64,000 bases of DNA from Gammaproteobacteria bacterium (GTDB taxonomy: Bacteria > Pseudomonadota > Gammaproteobacteria > GRL18). Below, one piece after another: positions 40,430-50,911 of this stretch. Below the pieces are notes generated by a model. The model ran no database searches. It was not told where the DNA came from and saw nothing but the letters and a program-made list of their open reading frames with translations. The position numbers were made by a program, and so were the translations under genes. The stretch spans positions 22,626-86,625 of the forward strand of contig JADGEK010000007.1 in the NCBI GenBank assembly GCA_016744395.1. Reading direction: 5' to 3'. Position 1 is the stretch's first letter, and each line of letters opens with the position of its first letter.

Positions 40430-42442
40430 ATGCCCGTTCCTTTTATTCAAAAAGAACTTGTTGTTGAACTGGGTTCAGGTCAATGGCAGGTAAATAATAT
40501 TAATATAGATGATAATATTATCGGCCCAGTTGACTATGGTTGGAAACGCTATAAAGAAGACCCCGATGTTTTCACCTTTGGTGAAGGTCTGCTAGCCAGT
40601 AGTGCAATACCAGGCTCTAGACGCATGGTATTTTGTGGTTTTAGCCCACAGTGGGATAGCTTTTATATCTCATCAATGGGTGGCGCAGCTTACACTTTTC
40701 AGCATGTGGGTGTGAACTATGTCAGTTTAAAAGGTCGTTGTGATAAGCCCAGTGTTTTATTACTCAACAACGATGGTGACAATATTTCTGTACGGTTGGA
40801 ACCTTTTGATGATTACCGCGAGGTCTGGGCTGGATACAAGAGTGACTCAGGCTCTGATGCAGAGGGTGAGAGCGAAGAAATCATAGGTATTTATGCATTA
40901 CAAAAAGCCATTTTTGATCGCTGGGCAGATGAATATCATCCAAGAAGAGTGCGTACCTTCGTTGTGGGCCCTGCTGGGGAAATAACCACGGAAGGCACCA
41001 TCGCTTCTTCAACGGTAAAAAAAGGCAAGTTTACAGCGGTTGTTGACTGGTGTGGCCGTGGTGGCATGGGCAGTCGATTATTTCAACAGTATAATATTAT
41101 TGGGTGTTTGTTTGGTGGTGAATGGGTTGATCCGCATAAACCCAAAGCGCGTGATACAGACTCTTATTTTGCAGAGCACTTTGGTGACAAAGGGGTGAAG
41201 GTTGATAAAGCGGCTACGGTAAAATATTATTATGATCCTAAAATAAAAACAGGGGGTACTTTGGGTGTTAATCTTCACAACATTGGTGATATGTTGATGA
41301 CGTTCAATTATCGCAGCACATCGGCCAGTGATGAAGAGCGCTCAAGACAGCACAAAGACTTCATTATGGATCATTATTTGAAACAATATAATGAAGAAAC
41401 CATTGAGACCAAAAGTTATGATCATTGTGGTGAGCCTTGCGCAACAGCCTGTAAAAAACTCAATGGTAAGTATAAAAAAGATTATGAGCCTTATCATGCG
41501 CTGGGCCCACAGACAGGCGTTTTTGACCAACGTGCAGCAGAAGTACTGAATGATCATGCGGATGCTATGGGTATGGATGCTATTCAGGTGGGCGGCACAT
41601 TAGCCTGGATTATGGAATGTGTTGCACATGATCTGATTGATGCGAATGAGTTTGGCTTTCCTCCAAAGACAGAAATGAAATTTCAGCAATTTACAGCTGA
41701 TGTTGTTGATTTTGACTTGGTTAACGACAGCATGCTCAATGCACAGTATGCGATTAAATTAATTAATACCATTTTATTTGATGACAGGGCTCAATTATTT
41801 CGAGCAGGCATTCGTCCTGCTGCTTATGAACTTAATGAAAAATACCCTGATACCAGTCCACTGGAGCGGGCGGTATTTTTATCTCATGGTGATAAAGGGC
41901 ATATGGTCCCCAATCAATACTGGGTGCCAGGTATGGGCAGCCCAATGCCTTTAATGGGGAAATACTACGTGTTTTATGGCGGTGGTTTTACTACACCAAG
42001 TGATTTAGGGCGAAAAAATGTTGAACGAATGGTTTATGAATTAATGAATGATAATTGCGGTATTTGCCGTTTCCACCGTCAGTGGTCAGAGCCCTTAGCC
42101 AGTGAGATTATTAATGATCGATTTGGTCTTGATGTGGATTTTAAAGCGTTTCACTACAAGCTCGCTCAGGAAATTAATGAGCATGAACGTGGTAAAAGCA
42201 TTCCATGGGAAACCAACCGTATGGCTGAATTGTTTTTTAACTATCTGGAGTATTGCGGCAGCAGTGGCTCAGAAGACAGTGCACTCTTTAGTTGGCAGAA
42301 TCATGAAGATATTTTACTTACCTCACATGCTTTCTGGCAAGCCATTCGAGATGCGCAGGAAATTGCATTTCAGGCAGGTGTTGACAATATTCCTGATGCC
42401 TTAACACCAACACAGTATCGAAATAAGCTTAACAATCACTAA
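40430..42442 (+). CDS. Aldehyde:ferredoxin oxidoreductase-like (tungsto-/molybdopterin) protein
   Basis: AOR-like FFISSMGGAAYTFQHVGVN / GRGGMGSRLFQ architecture, Cys cluster CGEPCATAC, later CGICRFHRQW. Confidence 0.85.
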   Translation: MPVPFIQKELVVELGSGQWQVNNINIDDNIIGPVDYGWKRYKEDPDVFTFGEGLLASSAIPGSRRMVFCGFSPQWDSFYISSMGGAAYTFQHVGVNYVSLKGRCDKPSVLLLNNDGDNISVRLEPFDDYREVWAGYKSDSGSDAEGESEEIIGIYALQKAIFDRWADEYHPRRVRTFVVGPAGEITTEGTIASSTVKKGKFTAVVDWCGRGGMGSRLFQQYNIIGCLFGGEWVDPHKPKARDTDSYFAEHFGDKGVKVDKAATVKYYYDPKIKTGGTLGVNLHNIGDMLMTFNYRSTSASDEERSRQHKDFIMDHYLKQYNEETIETKSYDHCGEPCATACKKLNGKYKKDYEPYHALGPQTGVFDQRAAEVLNDHADAMGMDAIQVGGTLAWIMECVAHDLIDANEFGFPPKTEMKFQQFTADVVDFDLVNDSMLNAQYAIKLINTILFDDRAQLFRAGIRPAAYELNEKYPDTSPLERAVFLSHGDKGHMVPNQYWVPGMGSPMPLMGKYYVFYGGGFTTPSDLGRKNVERMVYELMNDNCGICRFHRQWSEPLASEIINDRFGLDVDFKAFHYKLAQEINEHERGKSIPWETNRMAELFFNYLEYCGSSGSEDSALFSWQNHEDILLTSHAFWQAIRDAQEIAFQAGVDNIPDALTPTQYRNKLNNH

Positions 42443-42500
42443 AGGCACATTACTCAATTGCTTGATCTTGCTTGTTGAGTCTCATTTTAAGCTTTGATGT

Positions 42501-42938
42501 TTATTTTGCGATGGGGCGGGTCATGCCTGGAGGCATTTGTTGAGGTGGTGCGGTTCCTAGTTTTTGCTTAATACGTTGAATTTCTGCATCATCGACTGCT
42601 TTTAAATACGCTTCACGGTTCATCATTGCTGATGCGGCATCGCGAAAGCGTTCAGCTTCGCGCTCACCTGTTAAATAAGCCATATGGAACCAGATGTAGG
42701 CTTGATGGTAATCTTTCTTAGTACCAAGCCCATAGATGTACATGCTGCCCAATTTTCCATAAGCACGGCCATCACCTGCTTGTGCAGCTGCATAAAACTC
42801 ATTAAAAGCGGTTTGACGGTCTCCTCGCTTATTGGCTTCTTCCCCTGCAATGTAGTCGGCAAGTGCTGTTGTGGAAGTTATGTTTAAAAAAAGGGAAGTC
42901 AAACTGACCAGAACGGCCCTGATATAAAACTGTTTCAA
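42501..42938 (-). CDS. Secreted Sel1-repeat protein
   Basis: Signal peptide and AAQAGDGRAYGKLGSMYIYGLGTKKDYHQAYIWFHMAYLTG. Confidence 0.85.
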   Translation of the reverse strand: MKQFYIRAVLVSLTSLFLNITSTTALADYIAGEEANKRGDRQTAFNEFYAAAQAGDGRAYGKLGSMYIYGLGTKKDYHQAYIWFHMAYLTGEREAERFRDAASAMMNREAYLKAVDDAEIQRIKQKLGTAPPQQMPPGMTRPIAK

Positions 42939-43325
42939 AATTATTACTCACTTAAAAAAAAGAGGGTATATAGTTTATCTAAGTTTTTACTGAGAGGCAA
43001 TTTTCATCGTGAGCTCTTGCTCAGGAATCGGCATTTAATTATATAACTAATTGTTTATATTAAGTAAAGTTAATTTACTAATTGTCAAGAAAATATGAAT
43101 TGTAGGGTTATTACTCTTGACAAATATCACTAAAATACTTGAGAATAAAGACATAATAATAATGATTTTAATATTAACTGCTTACAAGGCGTTTGTTTTA
43201 CAATAATACCTATATGGTATAAGAATATATGGTATAAGAAATATTATAAAATAAAGAAATGAATAATCTCATATAATCAAAATGAAGCATAAGAATGGAT
43301 TCTATTGCTTAGGGAGGCTACTACT

Positions 43326-43763
43326 ATGGTATCTTTTAAGGAATTGAACGAACAAAATCATAAAATTGCAGAACGTACTAAAATCATATTATACATGATC
43401 CAGGACCGTGCAATTTGTGATACTGATGTCACTTGTGATTTGTTTTTTGATCTCACTGATAAAATCAAAAAACACATGGACATTGAAGAACGTGAGCTTT
43501 ATAAAGACATGTTGACTCACCCTGATCGCAATATTAAGAAAACAGCTGAAAATTTTTTATCAGGCTCTGCAGAAATTAAGCGTGTGTTTAAACAGTATAT
43601 GAAACGCTGGTGCCATCATAAGAATTTGCGTATTAAGAATCATGCACAATTTGTCACTGAGACAGAAGACTTGTTTGAATTGATTCAAATTCGTATGATT
43701 AATGAAACTGAAAAATTCTACCCTGTTGTACGTTCAGTTTATGGTGAGCAAATGGCTGCTTAA
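43326..43763 (+). CDS. Hemerythrin-like (HHE) protein
   Basis: ATG at 43326; HKIAERTKIIL...IKKHMDIEERELYKDML...HAQFVTETEDLFELIQIRMINETEKFYPVV. Confidence 0.65.
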   Translation: MVSFKELNEQNHKIAERTKIILYMIQDRAICDTDVTCDLFFDLTDKIKKHMDIEERELYKDMLTHPDRNIKKTAENFLSGSAEIKRVFKQYMKRWCHHKNLRIKNHAQFVTETEDLFELIQIRMINETEKFYPVVRSVYGEQMAA

Positions 43764-44054
43764 GCCGTTTCAATTCACTATCAAGCAACCGGTTATACTA
43801 ACCAATCGTTACCTGCAAAGCGCTAATGTAGAAGTGCATATCAAATTACTTAGGAGTTATGACGGCTCAACCAGTCTCTGATTTCTAAGTGATAAGCATT
43901 TTTGTTTTCTTTTACTCTTATTGTAATATATGTCTTACATAAAATTATTTTCTTCTTTGTAATAGGTAATCCCCCTAGTTTTAAACTTGAAATACCCTAG
44001 ACATATACTAAACTATTAATACATTCATCACTGGGATTAGGTTTTACCTGCGTT

Positions 44055-46571
44055 ATGGAAATATTAATTGTTGATAATTCAAAGATATATTCTCAAATAC
44101 TTGAGTCTAACCTCGATCCTATTAGTAATACGATTCATTATTACAAATCTCCTAATGATGCCTTAGAATCTGCTTTTAATTATAATTATGATTATATCTG
44201 TGCTTCCTATGCTTTAGAGCAAATGGACGGTATTACTTTTGCCCGTGAGTTGCGTACCTTGTCCCACTATGCTCATGCTCCAGTTATTTTATTTGCTTCC
44301 AAAAAAGATAATGATATTGTTGAATCTGCCTTTAAAGCAGGGGTCACGGATGTCTTTTTTAAAGAAGATGATTTTCAGGAACTGATTGCTCATATTGTTC
44401 GTTTTAGCCAAAGGAATAATAAAATAAATGCCCATGTGCTCCTCGTTGAAGATTCGTTATCTCAACAACAAATGATGCGCTCTATTTTGGAAAGTTCTGG
44501 CTTGACCGTGACGACTTTTGAGAATGCAAGCAAAGCATTTGATGCATTTTTACAGACTGATTTTGATTTAGTCATTACTGATATTGTCCTTGAAGGTAAT
44601 GTATCTGGTGTGAAATTAGTGAATATGATTCGTCGATTGAGTAACAAAAAAGGGGACGTGCCAGTTCTGGCAATGACTGCCTTTGATGAACTCTCTAGAA
44701 GAATTGATTTATTCAGTCGTGGTGTGAGTGATTATGTACAAAAACCTCTGGTGGAAGAAGAATTTATTTCCAGAGTAAGTAATCTCATCAATAACTGGCG
44801 TTTACTCAAATTATTAACCGAACAGCGACGTGCTGTTGAGCTGGCATCGGATGAAGAACTAAGCGTTATGGCCTGCGCCTTTGAGAGTAGTGATGCAATT
44901 TTAATTTCGGATGCTTATGGTAATATTATTCGAACCAATCAATCTTTTTTAAAAATCAGTGGCTATCGTTCTGAAGAGGTCATGAATAAAAATATCTGGT
45001 CCTATATTTTTACTCCAGAAGACAGAAATTTTGGCCAACTCGATGACATAATCAAAAAAATACGTACCAGTGGTAATGCCTGGGAAGGTACAGGAAGTAA
45101 TAAAAGAAAAAGTGGTGAGCTTTATGACGTTAATATAAAAATTGGTATTACCAGAAACTATGAGCAGGAAGTTCGTCATTATGTCATTGTTTTTTCTGAT
45201 CGCTCATATCAAAAAGAAACGGAGCAGTTGTTACTGAAAAATGAATATTACGACAGTTTAACGGGCTTGGCTAACCGTAAACAATTAATGAAAGACTTAG
45301 AAAGTGAATTCATAAAAGTCAATTTAAAAAAGACTTTTGGTATTTTGTTTTTTATTAATTTAGTGCGCTTTAAGTCTATTAATGAGTCTCTTGGTAATCT
45401 GATTGGTGATAAATTATTGATAGAAGTCTCCAAACAACTTAATCAGTCAGTGCATGAATCCCATGTCACTGTATCAAGAGTGGGAGGCCAGAAGTTTGTT
45501 ATTTTAATCTCTGGTTTGTCTTCTGAAGAAGATGACCGTGTTGTTAGAGCTGAAAATTTTGCCAGTGAAATAAAAAAGTCAGTCTGTAGAGATTACACAA
45601 TTGAAAATCATTCTATCCATCTGGACATTCATATCGGCATCAGTTTATTTCCTTCAGGACAGGATAGCATTCATGAGATCTTAAATCAGGCTGAATTAGC
45701 TAACTACTCAGCAGGTTTGGATCATAAAGAGATCTTCTTCTTTACTCAAAGTTTGCAGGATAGAATCAATCAAACGGCTTTTATAGAACAAAATCTAGAA
45801 CATGCTTTAGTTAACAATGAATTGAGTATCCACTATCAACCCCAATATGATCATGAATCTCAGTTGATTGGTGCCGAAGCATTATTACGGTGGCATCATG
45901 ATAATATTTCTATTCCTCCTGATTTATTCATCCCTGTGGCTGAAAAGTCTTTACAAATTAACAAAATTGGCCAATGGGTTTTGTTTAATGTGTTTGAAAC
46001 GGTCGATGACTGGTTGCAGAGAAGAATAATTGATGTCAAATTTAAAGTGGCCATTAATGTCAGTCCTGTTCAGTATCTGAAGGATGATTTTGTTTTAAAA
46101 ATGGAACAGTTGATAGAGCAATTCCCTGAGGCATCTAAACTGATCCAGCTGGAAATTACAGAAACCATTTTTGCAGAAAAAATTGATCAAGTAATGACTA
46201 AAATGCAAAAATTAAAAGACTTGGGCTTGCATATATCAATGGATGATTTTGGTACTGGCTATTCCTCATTAAGCTATTTAACAAAATTACCAATTAGCTT
46301 TTTAAAAATTGATAAATCATTTGTTCGTGACATTCATATCAATAATAATAATGAAATGATTGTGGAAACCATTATTTCCATGGCACACCATATGGGTATG
46401 AAAGTGATTGCAGAAGGAGTGGAAACACAGCGCCAATTTATCTTTTTAAGAAATAAGCAATGTGAGTTTTATCAAGGCTACTTATTTTCAAAACCAATAC
46501 CATCACAAGACTTTGAAAAACTTATTAGTATAAAATCTAACGATACCCCCAGGAATGAGATAGAAAGATAG
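44055..46571 (+). CDS. REC-REC-PAS-GGDEF-EAL protein
   Basis: Two N-terminal receiver domains, PAS (IRTNQSFLKISGYRSEEVMNKNIW), GGDEF position is GGQKF, EAL intact (AEALLRW). Confidence 0.92.
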   Translation: MEILIVDNSKIYSQILESNLDPISNTIHYYKSPNDALESAFNYNYDYICASYALEQMDGITFARELRTLSHYAHAPVILFASKKDNDIVESAFKAGVTDVFFKEDDFQELIAHIVRFSQRNNKINAHVLLVEDSLSQQQMMRSILESSGLTVTTFENASKAFDAFLQTDFDLVITDIVLEGNVSGVKLVNMIRRLSNKKGDVPVLAMTAFDELSRRIDLFSRGVSDYVQKPLVEEEFISRVSNLINNWRLLKLLTEQRRAVELASDEELSVMACAFESSDAILISDAYGNIIRTNQSFLKISGYRSEEVMNKNIWSYIFTPEDRNFGQLDDIIKKIRTSGNAWEGTGSNKRKSGELYDVNIKIGITRNYEQEVRHYVIVFSDRSYQKETEQLLLKNEYYDSLTGLANRKQLMKDLESEFIKVNLKKTFGILFFINLVRFKSINESLGNLIGDKLLIEVSKQLNQSVHESHVTVSRVGGQKFVILISGLSSEEDDRVVRAENFASEIKKSVCRDYTIENHSIHLDIHIGISLFPSGQDSIHEILNQAELANYSAGLDHKEIFFFTQSLQDRINQTAFIEQNLEHALVNNELSIHYQPQYDHESQLIGAEALLRWHHDNISIPPDLFIPVAEKSLQINKIGQWVLFNVFETVDDWLQRRIIDVKFKVAINVSPVQYLKDDFVLKMEQLIEQFPEASKLIQLEITETIFAEKIDQVMTKMQKLKDLGLHISMDDFGTGYSSLSYLTKLPISFLKIDKSFVRDIHINNNNEMIVETIISMAHHMGMKVIAEGVETQRQFIFLRNKQCEFYQGYLFSKPIPSQDFEKLISIKSNDTPRNEIER

Positions 46572-46572
46572 T

Positions 46573-47433
46573 ATGAAGAAAATAAAAATATTGATTGTTG
46601 ATGACGCTTCTTTTATGCGTGATATTGTGAAAAAAGGGGTACGCAGTCTTTACCCTGGATTTGTTACAAAAGAAGCCGCTGATGGCAGTCAGGCAAAATC
46701 CATTTTGGGGCAGGAGGATTTTGACCTGATTCTTTGTGACTGGGAAATGCCCAAAATGACGGGTGAAGAATTATTAGGCTGGCTACGATCAGAAGGTCCT
46801 AAGCCCAATACACCCTTTGTTATGATCACCAGTCGTGGTGACAAAGATCATGTTGTAAAAGCATTATCACTCAAAGCAAATAATTACATTGTTAAACCCT
46901 TTACCAATGAAAAACTCACCGAAGTGATCACCAGGCAACTCACTCAGTCACTGGGAGTGAAAGCGGATGAACTTCGTAGGTTGGGAGCAACGTCTACAGC
47001 ACCAATGGCACCAGGAAGCAATGATGCGGTGAGCTTATTGACAGGAGGGGCGGCTAAAAGTAAAGTCAGTCCAGCGGTGTCAAATTCAGTTGAAGAGCCT
47101 GTCAAAAGCGCCCGCCCTAAGGAACAGAGTATTGCTCAGCTTCGTTGGAAAAATTTGAAAACGAAGTGTTTGATCAAAGAAATCACTATGAATTCCGTGA
47201 CAGCTGTTATACGAGGTGATAATGATATTCCTTCAATTATGGAGTTGGTTGTCTTTGATTTGGTGAGCAACGGCGGTAAAGATATTTCAAGAATTAATGG
47301 TTACGCCTATCAACTGCAAGCACGGGAAGCCAATATTGAGTCAGAATTTGTGAATATAACCATTCGTTTTGTTGATGGTAATGATCCAGACAAACAGGCT
47401 CACTTAGAACGTTTTATCACTTCTTTAGAGTGA
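46573..47433 (+). CDS. Response regulator (CheY-like REC plus C-terminal domain)
   Basis: ILIVDDASFMRDIVKKGV, DLILCDWEMPKMTG, VKPFTNEKL. Confidence 0.9.
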   Translation: MKKIKILIVDDASFMRDIVKKGVRSLYPGFVTKEAADGSQAKSILGQEDFDLILCDWEMPKMTGEELLGWLRSEGPKPNTPFVMITSRGDKDHVVKALSLKANNYIVKPFTNEKLTEVITRQLTQSLGVKADELRRLGATSTAPMAPGSNDAVSLLTGGAAKSKVSPAVSNSVEEPVKSARPKEQSIAQLRWKNLKTKCLIKEITMNSVTAVIRGDNDIPSIMELVVFDLVSNGGKDISRINGYAYQLQAREANIESEFVNITIRFVDGNDPDKQAHLERFITSLE

Positions 47434-47449
47434 GCAATTTCAAAACTGA

Positions 47450-47917
47450 CTAATTCGTATCGCCAAACCAGTCATAGCTGCAATCAAGGTGCTTTCGGAT
47501 GGTAATTAAGCCTTCCAGGCCATCTTCAATAATAACTTGAACTGGAGCACGATTTTGAAATTTTTTACTGTTACGAGTCATCCAAAACAAAGACATTCTT
47601 GGGTTGGTTGGATAGCTGGTTGATAAAGCATCGATAATTCCCAAAATGTGGCGTAATCGTTCAGTCACTTCTGGCGTATCAGGAAAGGCGATTGAATTAC
47701 GGTATTGTGAGAGATGACGTACTTTTACCGTTTCAGGCAAAGCCATGATGGATAATATGTGTTCACCATCTAATTTCCAGTCATCTAAAGTGTGCATGAC
47801 AGCCTGAGTTAATTCTATGTTATGATCGTCCAGAGATAAATTTTGCATATTTGTATTCAATATTTGTAAAAAATAATTCCTAGTAATTTGCTTGGTTATT
47901 ATTGTATCATTACTCAA
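47450..47917 (-). CDS. Possible MbcA/ParS/Xre antitoxin-like protein (DUF2384-type C-terminus)
   Basis: C-terminal MSLFWMTRNSKKFQNRAPVQVIIEDGLEGLITIRKHLDCSYDW resembles the toxin-binding domain pattern. Confidence 0.5.
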   Translation of the reverse strand: MSNDTIITKQITRNYFLQILNTNMQNLSLDDHNIELTQAVMHTLDDWKLDGEHILSIMALPETVKVRHLSQYRNSIAFPDTPEVTERLRHILGIIDALSTSYPTNPRMSLFWMTRNSKKFQNRAPVQVIIEDGLEGLITIRKHLDCSYDWFGDTN

Positions 47918-47996
47918 AAATTATTTCCAGATGCTATTTTCTATCCTTGGACAAGCACCTTATATAGGTCTTGTAAACAGTCAGAGAGAGACAGAT

Positions 47997-48395
47997 ATGT
48001 CCGAAAAAGTGGGCTTTATTTTAGATGGTCAGGAAGTATTAACTTATGATCGCACACAGGCTCTGCCTGCTCAACAAAGTGAATATCTTGATGTTATTGA
48101 TTCTCAAATGGATGAAGGCTTTGTTTTAAGTGATAAAAAAATTGAAAATCCAAATTTACAGCAAAAAACTCAGTTTGTGGCATTAAATCTGGTTTCTGCT
48201 TTATCGAAAGAGGATGATCAAACCGCTATTATCATGTTTACTTATCTGGTTAATCGTATGCCTGAACTTAAGCAAGCCAAAGCAAAAACTAAAACTACCA
48301 GTGCAGGTAGTCAAGTTGGCGTTGAGTTTGTCTTTGATGAAGTAAAGCCCGATGGCCAAAAAATAGAATTTCGTCCAAATCACAAAGTACACTAA
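47997..48395 (+). CDS. Hypothetical protein
   Basis: ATG at 47997 (MSEKVGFILDGQEVLTYDRT) preferred over 47892. Confidence 0.6.
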   Translation: MSEKVGFILDGQEVLTYDRTQALPAQQSEYLDVIDSQMDEGFVLSDKKIENPNLQQKTQFVALNLVSALSKEDDQTAIIMFTYLVNRMPELKQAKAKTKTTSAGSQVGVEFVFDEVKPDGQKIEFRPNHKVH

Positions 48396-48411
48396 ATTCC
48401 CGGTATTGTTT

Positions 48412-49095
48412 ATGTCCTTAACTTTTTCATTACATCCAGGTGCCCGAGAAAGGCATCTGTGTCGTCAATATAAAAATCCATTGTATGCTGTTGAGCATCA
48501 GGATTTTGAAGAGCAACGTCTGGCTGGGGCTCGGTATATGGATGAAAAAGAGCAGGATGAGTTTTTTGAAACATTTCATGCGCTGTTGGGTAAGGTGGCT
48601 GAGCTCAAGCCTAATGAGGGCAGTGAGATCATGCTGGACTTAAAGTCACAACTGGATCAAAGCTATGAGCTGTGTAGCGGCTTAATGGGAGAGCATCGCA
48701 GTGAACAAGAAGCCATTATTAAACTGGTAGGGGTAATAATGGCTTCAATCTGGCAGAGTGCTGAAGGTGATGCTGAGGCTGAACAAAATCTAAAAGAAGA
48801 AGAATTGGCTAGAAATACTCATTTTCGATTGCTGGAGTTTCCTTTAGTGGCTGATTTGCTACGACCTCGCTCGCCCATTGTGCAAGATCAATTGATTCCC
48901 ACTTTATTGACTGAATCAGAAGGTGCTATTAGAGCAGCATTTCAGTTATTTGATAAAGAACATCAACAGCTCATTTACCAGCAAGCGAAAGAGCTGCTGG
49001 CTTCTAAAGAGCAGAAAACAGAGGAGTTGTCAGGCGCATGGAATAATCTTAAGTTGATGGCTGATTTACTGAGCTCTGATTTAGTTCAGGCTTAA
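48412..49095 (+). CDS. Hypothetical protein
   Basis: Long ORF (MSLTFSLHPGARERHLCRQYKNPLYAVEHQDFEEQRLAGARYM), just downstream of the previous CDS. Confidence 0.7.
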   Translation: MSLTFSLHPGARERHLCRQYKNPLYAVEHQDFEEQRLAGARYMDEKEQDEFFETFHALLGKVAELKPNEGSEIMLDLKSQLDQSYELCSGLMGEHRSEQEAIIKLVGVIMASIWQSAEGDAEAEQNLKEEELARNTHFRLLEFPLVADLLRPRSPIVQDQLIPTLLTESEGAIRAAFQLFDKEHQQLIYQQAKELLASKEQKTEELSGAWNNLKLMADLLSSDLVQA

Positions 49096-49140
49096 AATGC
49101 ATGGATGCTTTTTCTTACCTCTGTCATAACAAGACGCTGT

Positions 49141-49800
49141 CTAATGTTCAACGGGCAATCCTGCTGATTTCCACTCAGGAAATCCATTTTCCATTCGATG
49201 AGCTATAAAGCCTTTTTTTCTCAATTGTTCAACGGCATCAAAAGCCAGAATACAATGGGGCCCACGGCAATAAGCAACCACTTCCCGTTTACTGTCAAAT
49301 GTGTATAAATAGTCTTCTAACTCTGATAAAGGCACGTTAATGGCACCAGGCACGTGACCTGAAACGTACTCCTCTTGAGGCCTTACGTCCATAACTGTAA
49401 CTAAACCCTCTTTGACTCGTTCTAGCAGCTCTGTCGCAGGAATGGGTTCTAAATCATCTTTTACTGCTAAGAAGGTATTGACCAGCTGCTGTACATCAGC
49501 CAGATGATGTTCAGCAACATTGCGCAATGAGTCAAATAAATCAATGACTTCATCACTACTGAGTCGATAAAATACCTTTAAACCTCGTTTAGTACAGGTA
49601 ATCAAACCCGCTTGCCTTAATTGCTGCAGATGTTGAGATGTATTCGCTACAGATAAACCCGTTACTTTAGATAATTCATCGACACTGCGCTCACCTTGCG
49701 CGATAAACTCCAGTAGTTCAAGGCGATTGCCGTTACTCAGAGCTTTACCAACTCGCGCAAATTGAGTGAAGAGATCTTGTTTGAAAGACTTGTCTGGCAT
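49141..49800 (-). CDS. ArsR-family regulator fused to a rhodanese domain
   Basis: HTH: ALSNGNRLELLEFIAQGERSVDELSKVTGLSVANTSQHLQQLRQAGLI; rhodanese: VMDVRPQEEYVSGHVPGAINVPLSELE...VVAYCRGPHCILA. Confidence 0.95.
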   Translation of the reverse strand: MPDKSFKQDLFTQFARVGKALSNGNRLELLEFIAQGERSVDELSKVTGLSVANTSQHLQQLRQAGLITCTKRGLKVFYRLSSDEVIDLFDSLRNVAEHHLADVQQLVNTFLAVKDDLEPIPATELLERVKEGLVTVMDVRPQEEYVSGHVPGAINVPLSELEDYLYTFDSKREVVAYCRGPHCILAFDAVEQLRKKGFIAHRMENGFPEWKSAGLPVEH

Positions 49801-49978
49801 GAACTTAAAACCTCATATGAATTAATTCAATTGATTAGTTGAATAGTATTCAATCAAGTAATAGAATAGTAATTAAATATGAATTATAGCGATTAAGACT
49901 GAGAAATAATAGTGCTTTTTTTCCAAGTCTTTAGGGCAATAGAAATCCTTTTTAAAAGCAGAGCTCACAGGTATTATA

Positions 49979-50911
49979 ATGGCGTTTAATGAATTTATTT
50001 TAAGCAATGAAATTGCGATAAGGTTGAGCTTCTTTTTTGGTGTGTTTATGATCATGACAATATGGGAAATACTTGCGCCCAGACGTGTTTTAACTGTTTC
50101 AAAAGGAATTCGCTGGGTGAATAATCTAGGCCTGGTTGTTTTTAATAGCCTTATTTTACGTCTTTTGTTTCCTGCTGCAGCTATTGGTGTGGCGGCTTTT
50201 GCTCAAACCCATGGCTGGGGAGTGCTCAATTATTATAAATTACCAGATGTTTTAGCCATTATTTTAACTGTAATTGCGATGGATTTTGTTATTTACCTAC
50301 AACACGTTATGGTTCATGCGGTACCTTTTTTATGGCGTTTTCATCGTGTTCATCATGCGGATTTGGATTATGACGTTACCACTGGTGCACGGTTTCACAC
50401 CATTGAAATTTTCTTTTCTATGCTCATTAAATTTGCAACAATTATTGTACTGGGTGCACCTGTCATTGCTGTGATTATTTTTGAAATAAATCTCAATGTG
50501 CTAGCGATATTTAATCACAGTAATGTGGGGTTGCCTAAGCCTCTGGATGTTTTTTTGCGCTGGTTTATAGTAACGCCCGACATGCATCGTATTCATCACT
50601 CAGTGGAAGATGATGAAACCAATAGTAACTTTGGCTTTAACCTGACCTGGTGGGACCGTTTGTTTGGTACTTATCGAGAACAGCCCCGTGGTGGGCAAAA
50701 GGGCTTTACCATTGGAATTCACACTTATCGAGACATCAAACAAACCAATTGGATTATTGGCATGATGATGTTGCCTTTTAAAGGAAAAGTGAGTGAATAT
50801 GCTATTAATACGCGCAGTTGGAGCCCTAATCGGCAGGATAAGAGCCCTCAGCATAGCGGGATAACAACCCTCAGCCGGATGACAATTTCTAAAGCAGCAC
50901 ACATAAAGTGA
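49979..50911 (+). CDS. Sterol desaturase/fatty acid hydroxylase family protein
   Basis: His clusters QHVMVHAVPFLWRFHRVHHAD, DMHRIHHS. Confidence 0.93.
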   Translation: MAFNEFILSNEIAIRLSFFFGVFMIMTIWEILAPRRVLTVSKGIRWVNNLGLVVFNSLILRLLFPAAAIGVAAFAQTHGWGVLNYYKLPDVLAIILTVIAMDFVIYLQHVMVHAVPFLWRFHRVHHADLDYDVTTGARFHTIEIFFSMLIKFATIIVLGAPVIAVIIFEINLNVLAIFNHSNVGLPKPLDVFLRWFIVTPDMHRIHHSVEDDETNSNFGFNLTWWDRLFGTYREQPRGGQKGFTIGIHTYRDIKQTNWIIGMMMLPFKGKVSEYAINTRSWSPNRQDKSPQHSGITTLSRMTISKAAHIK

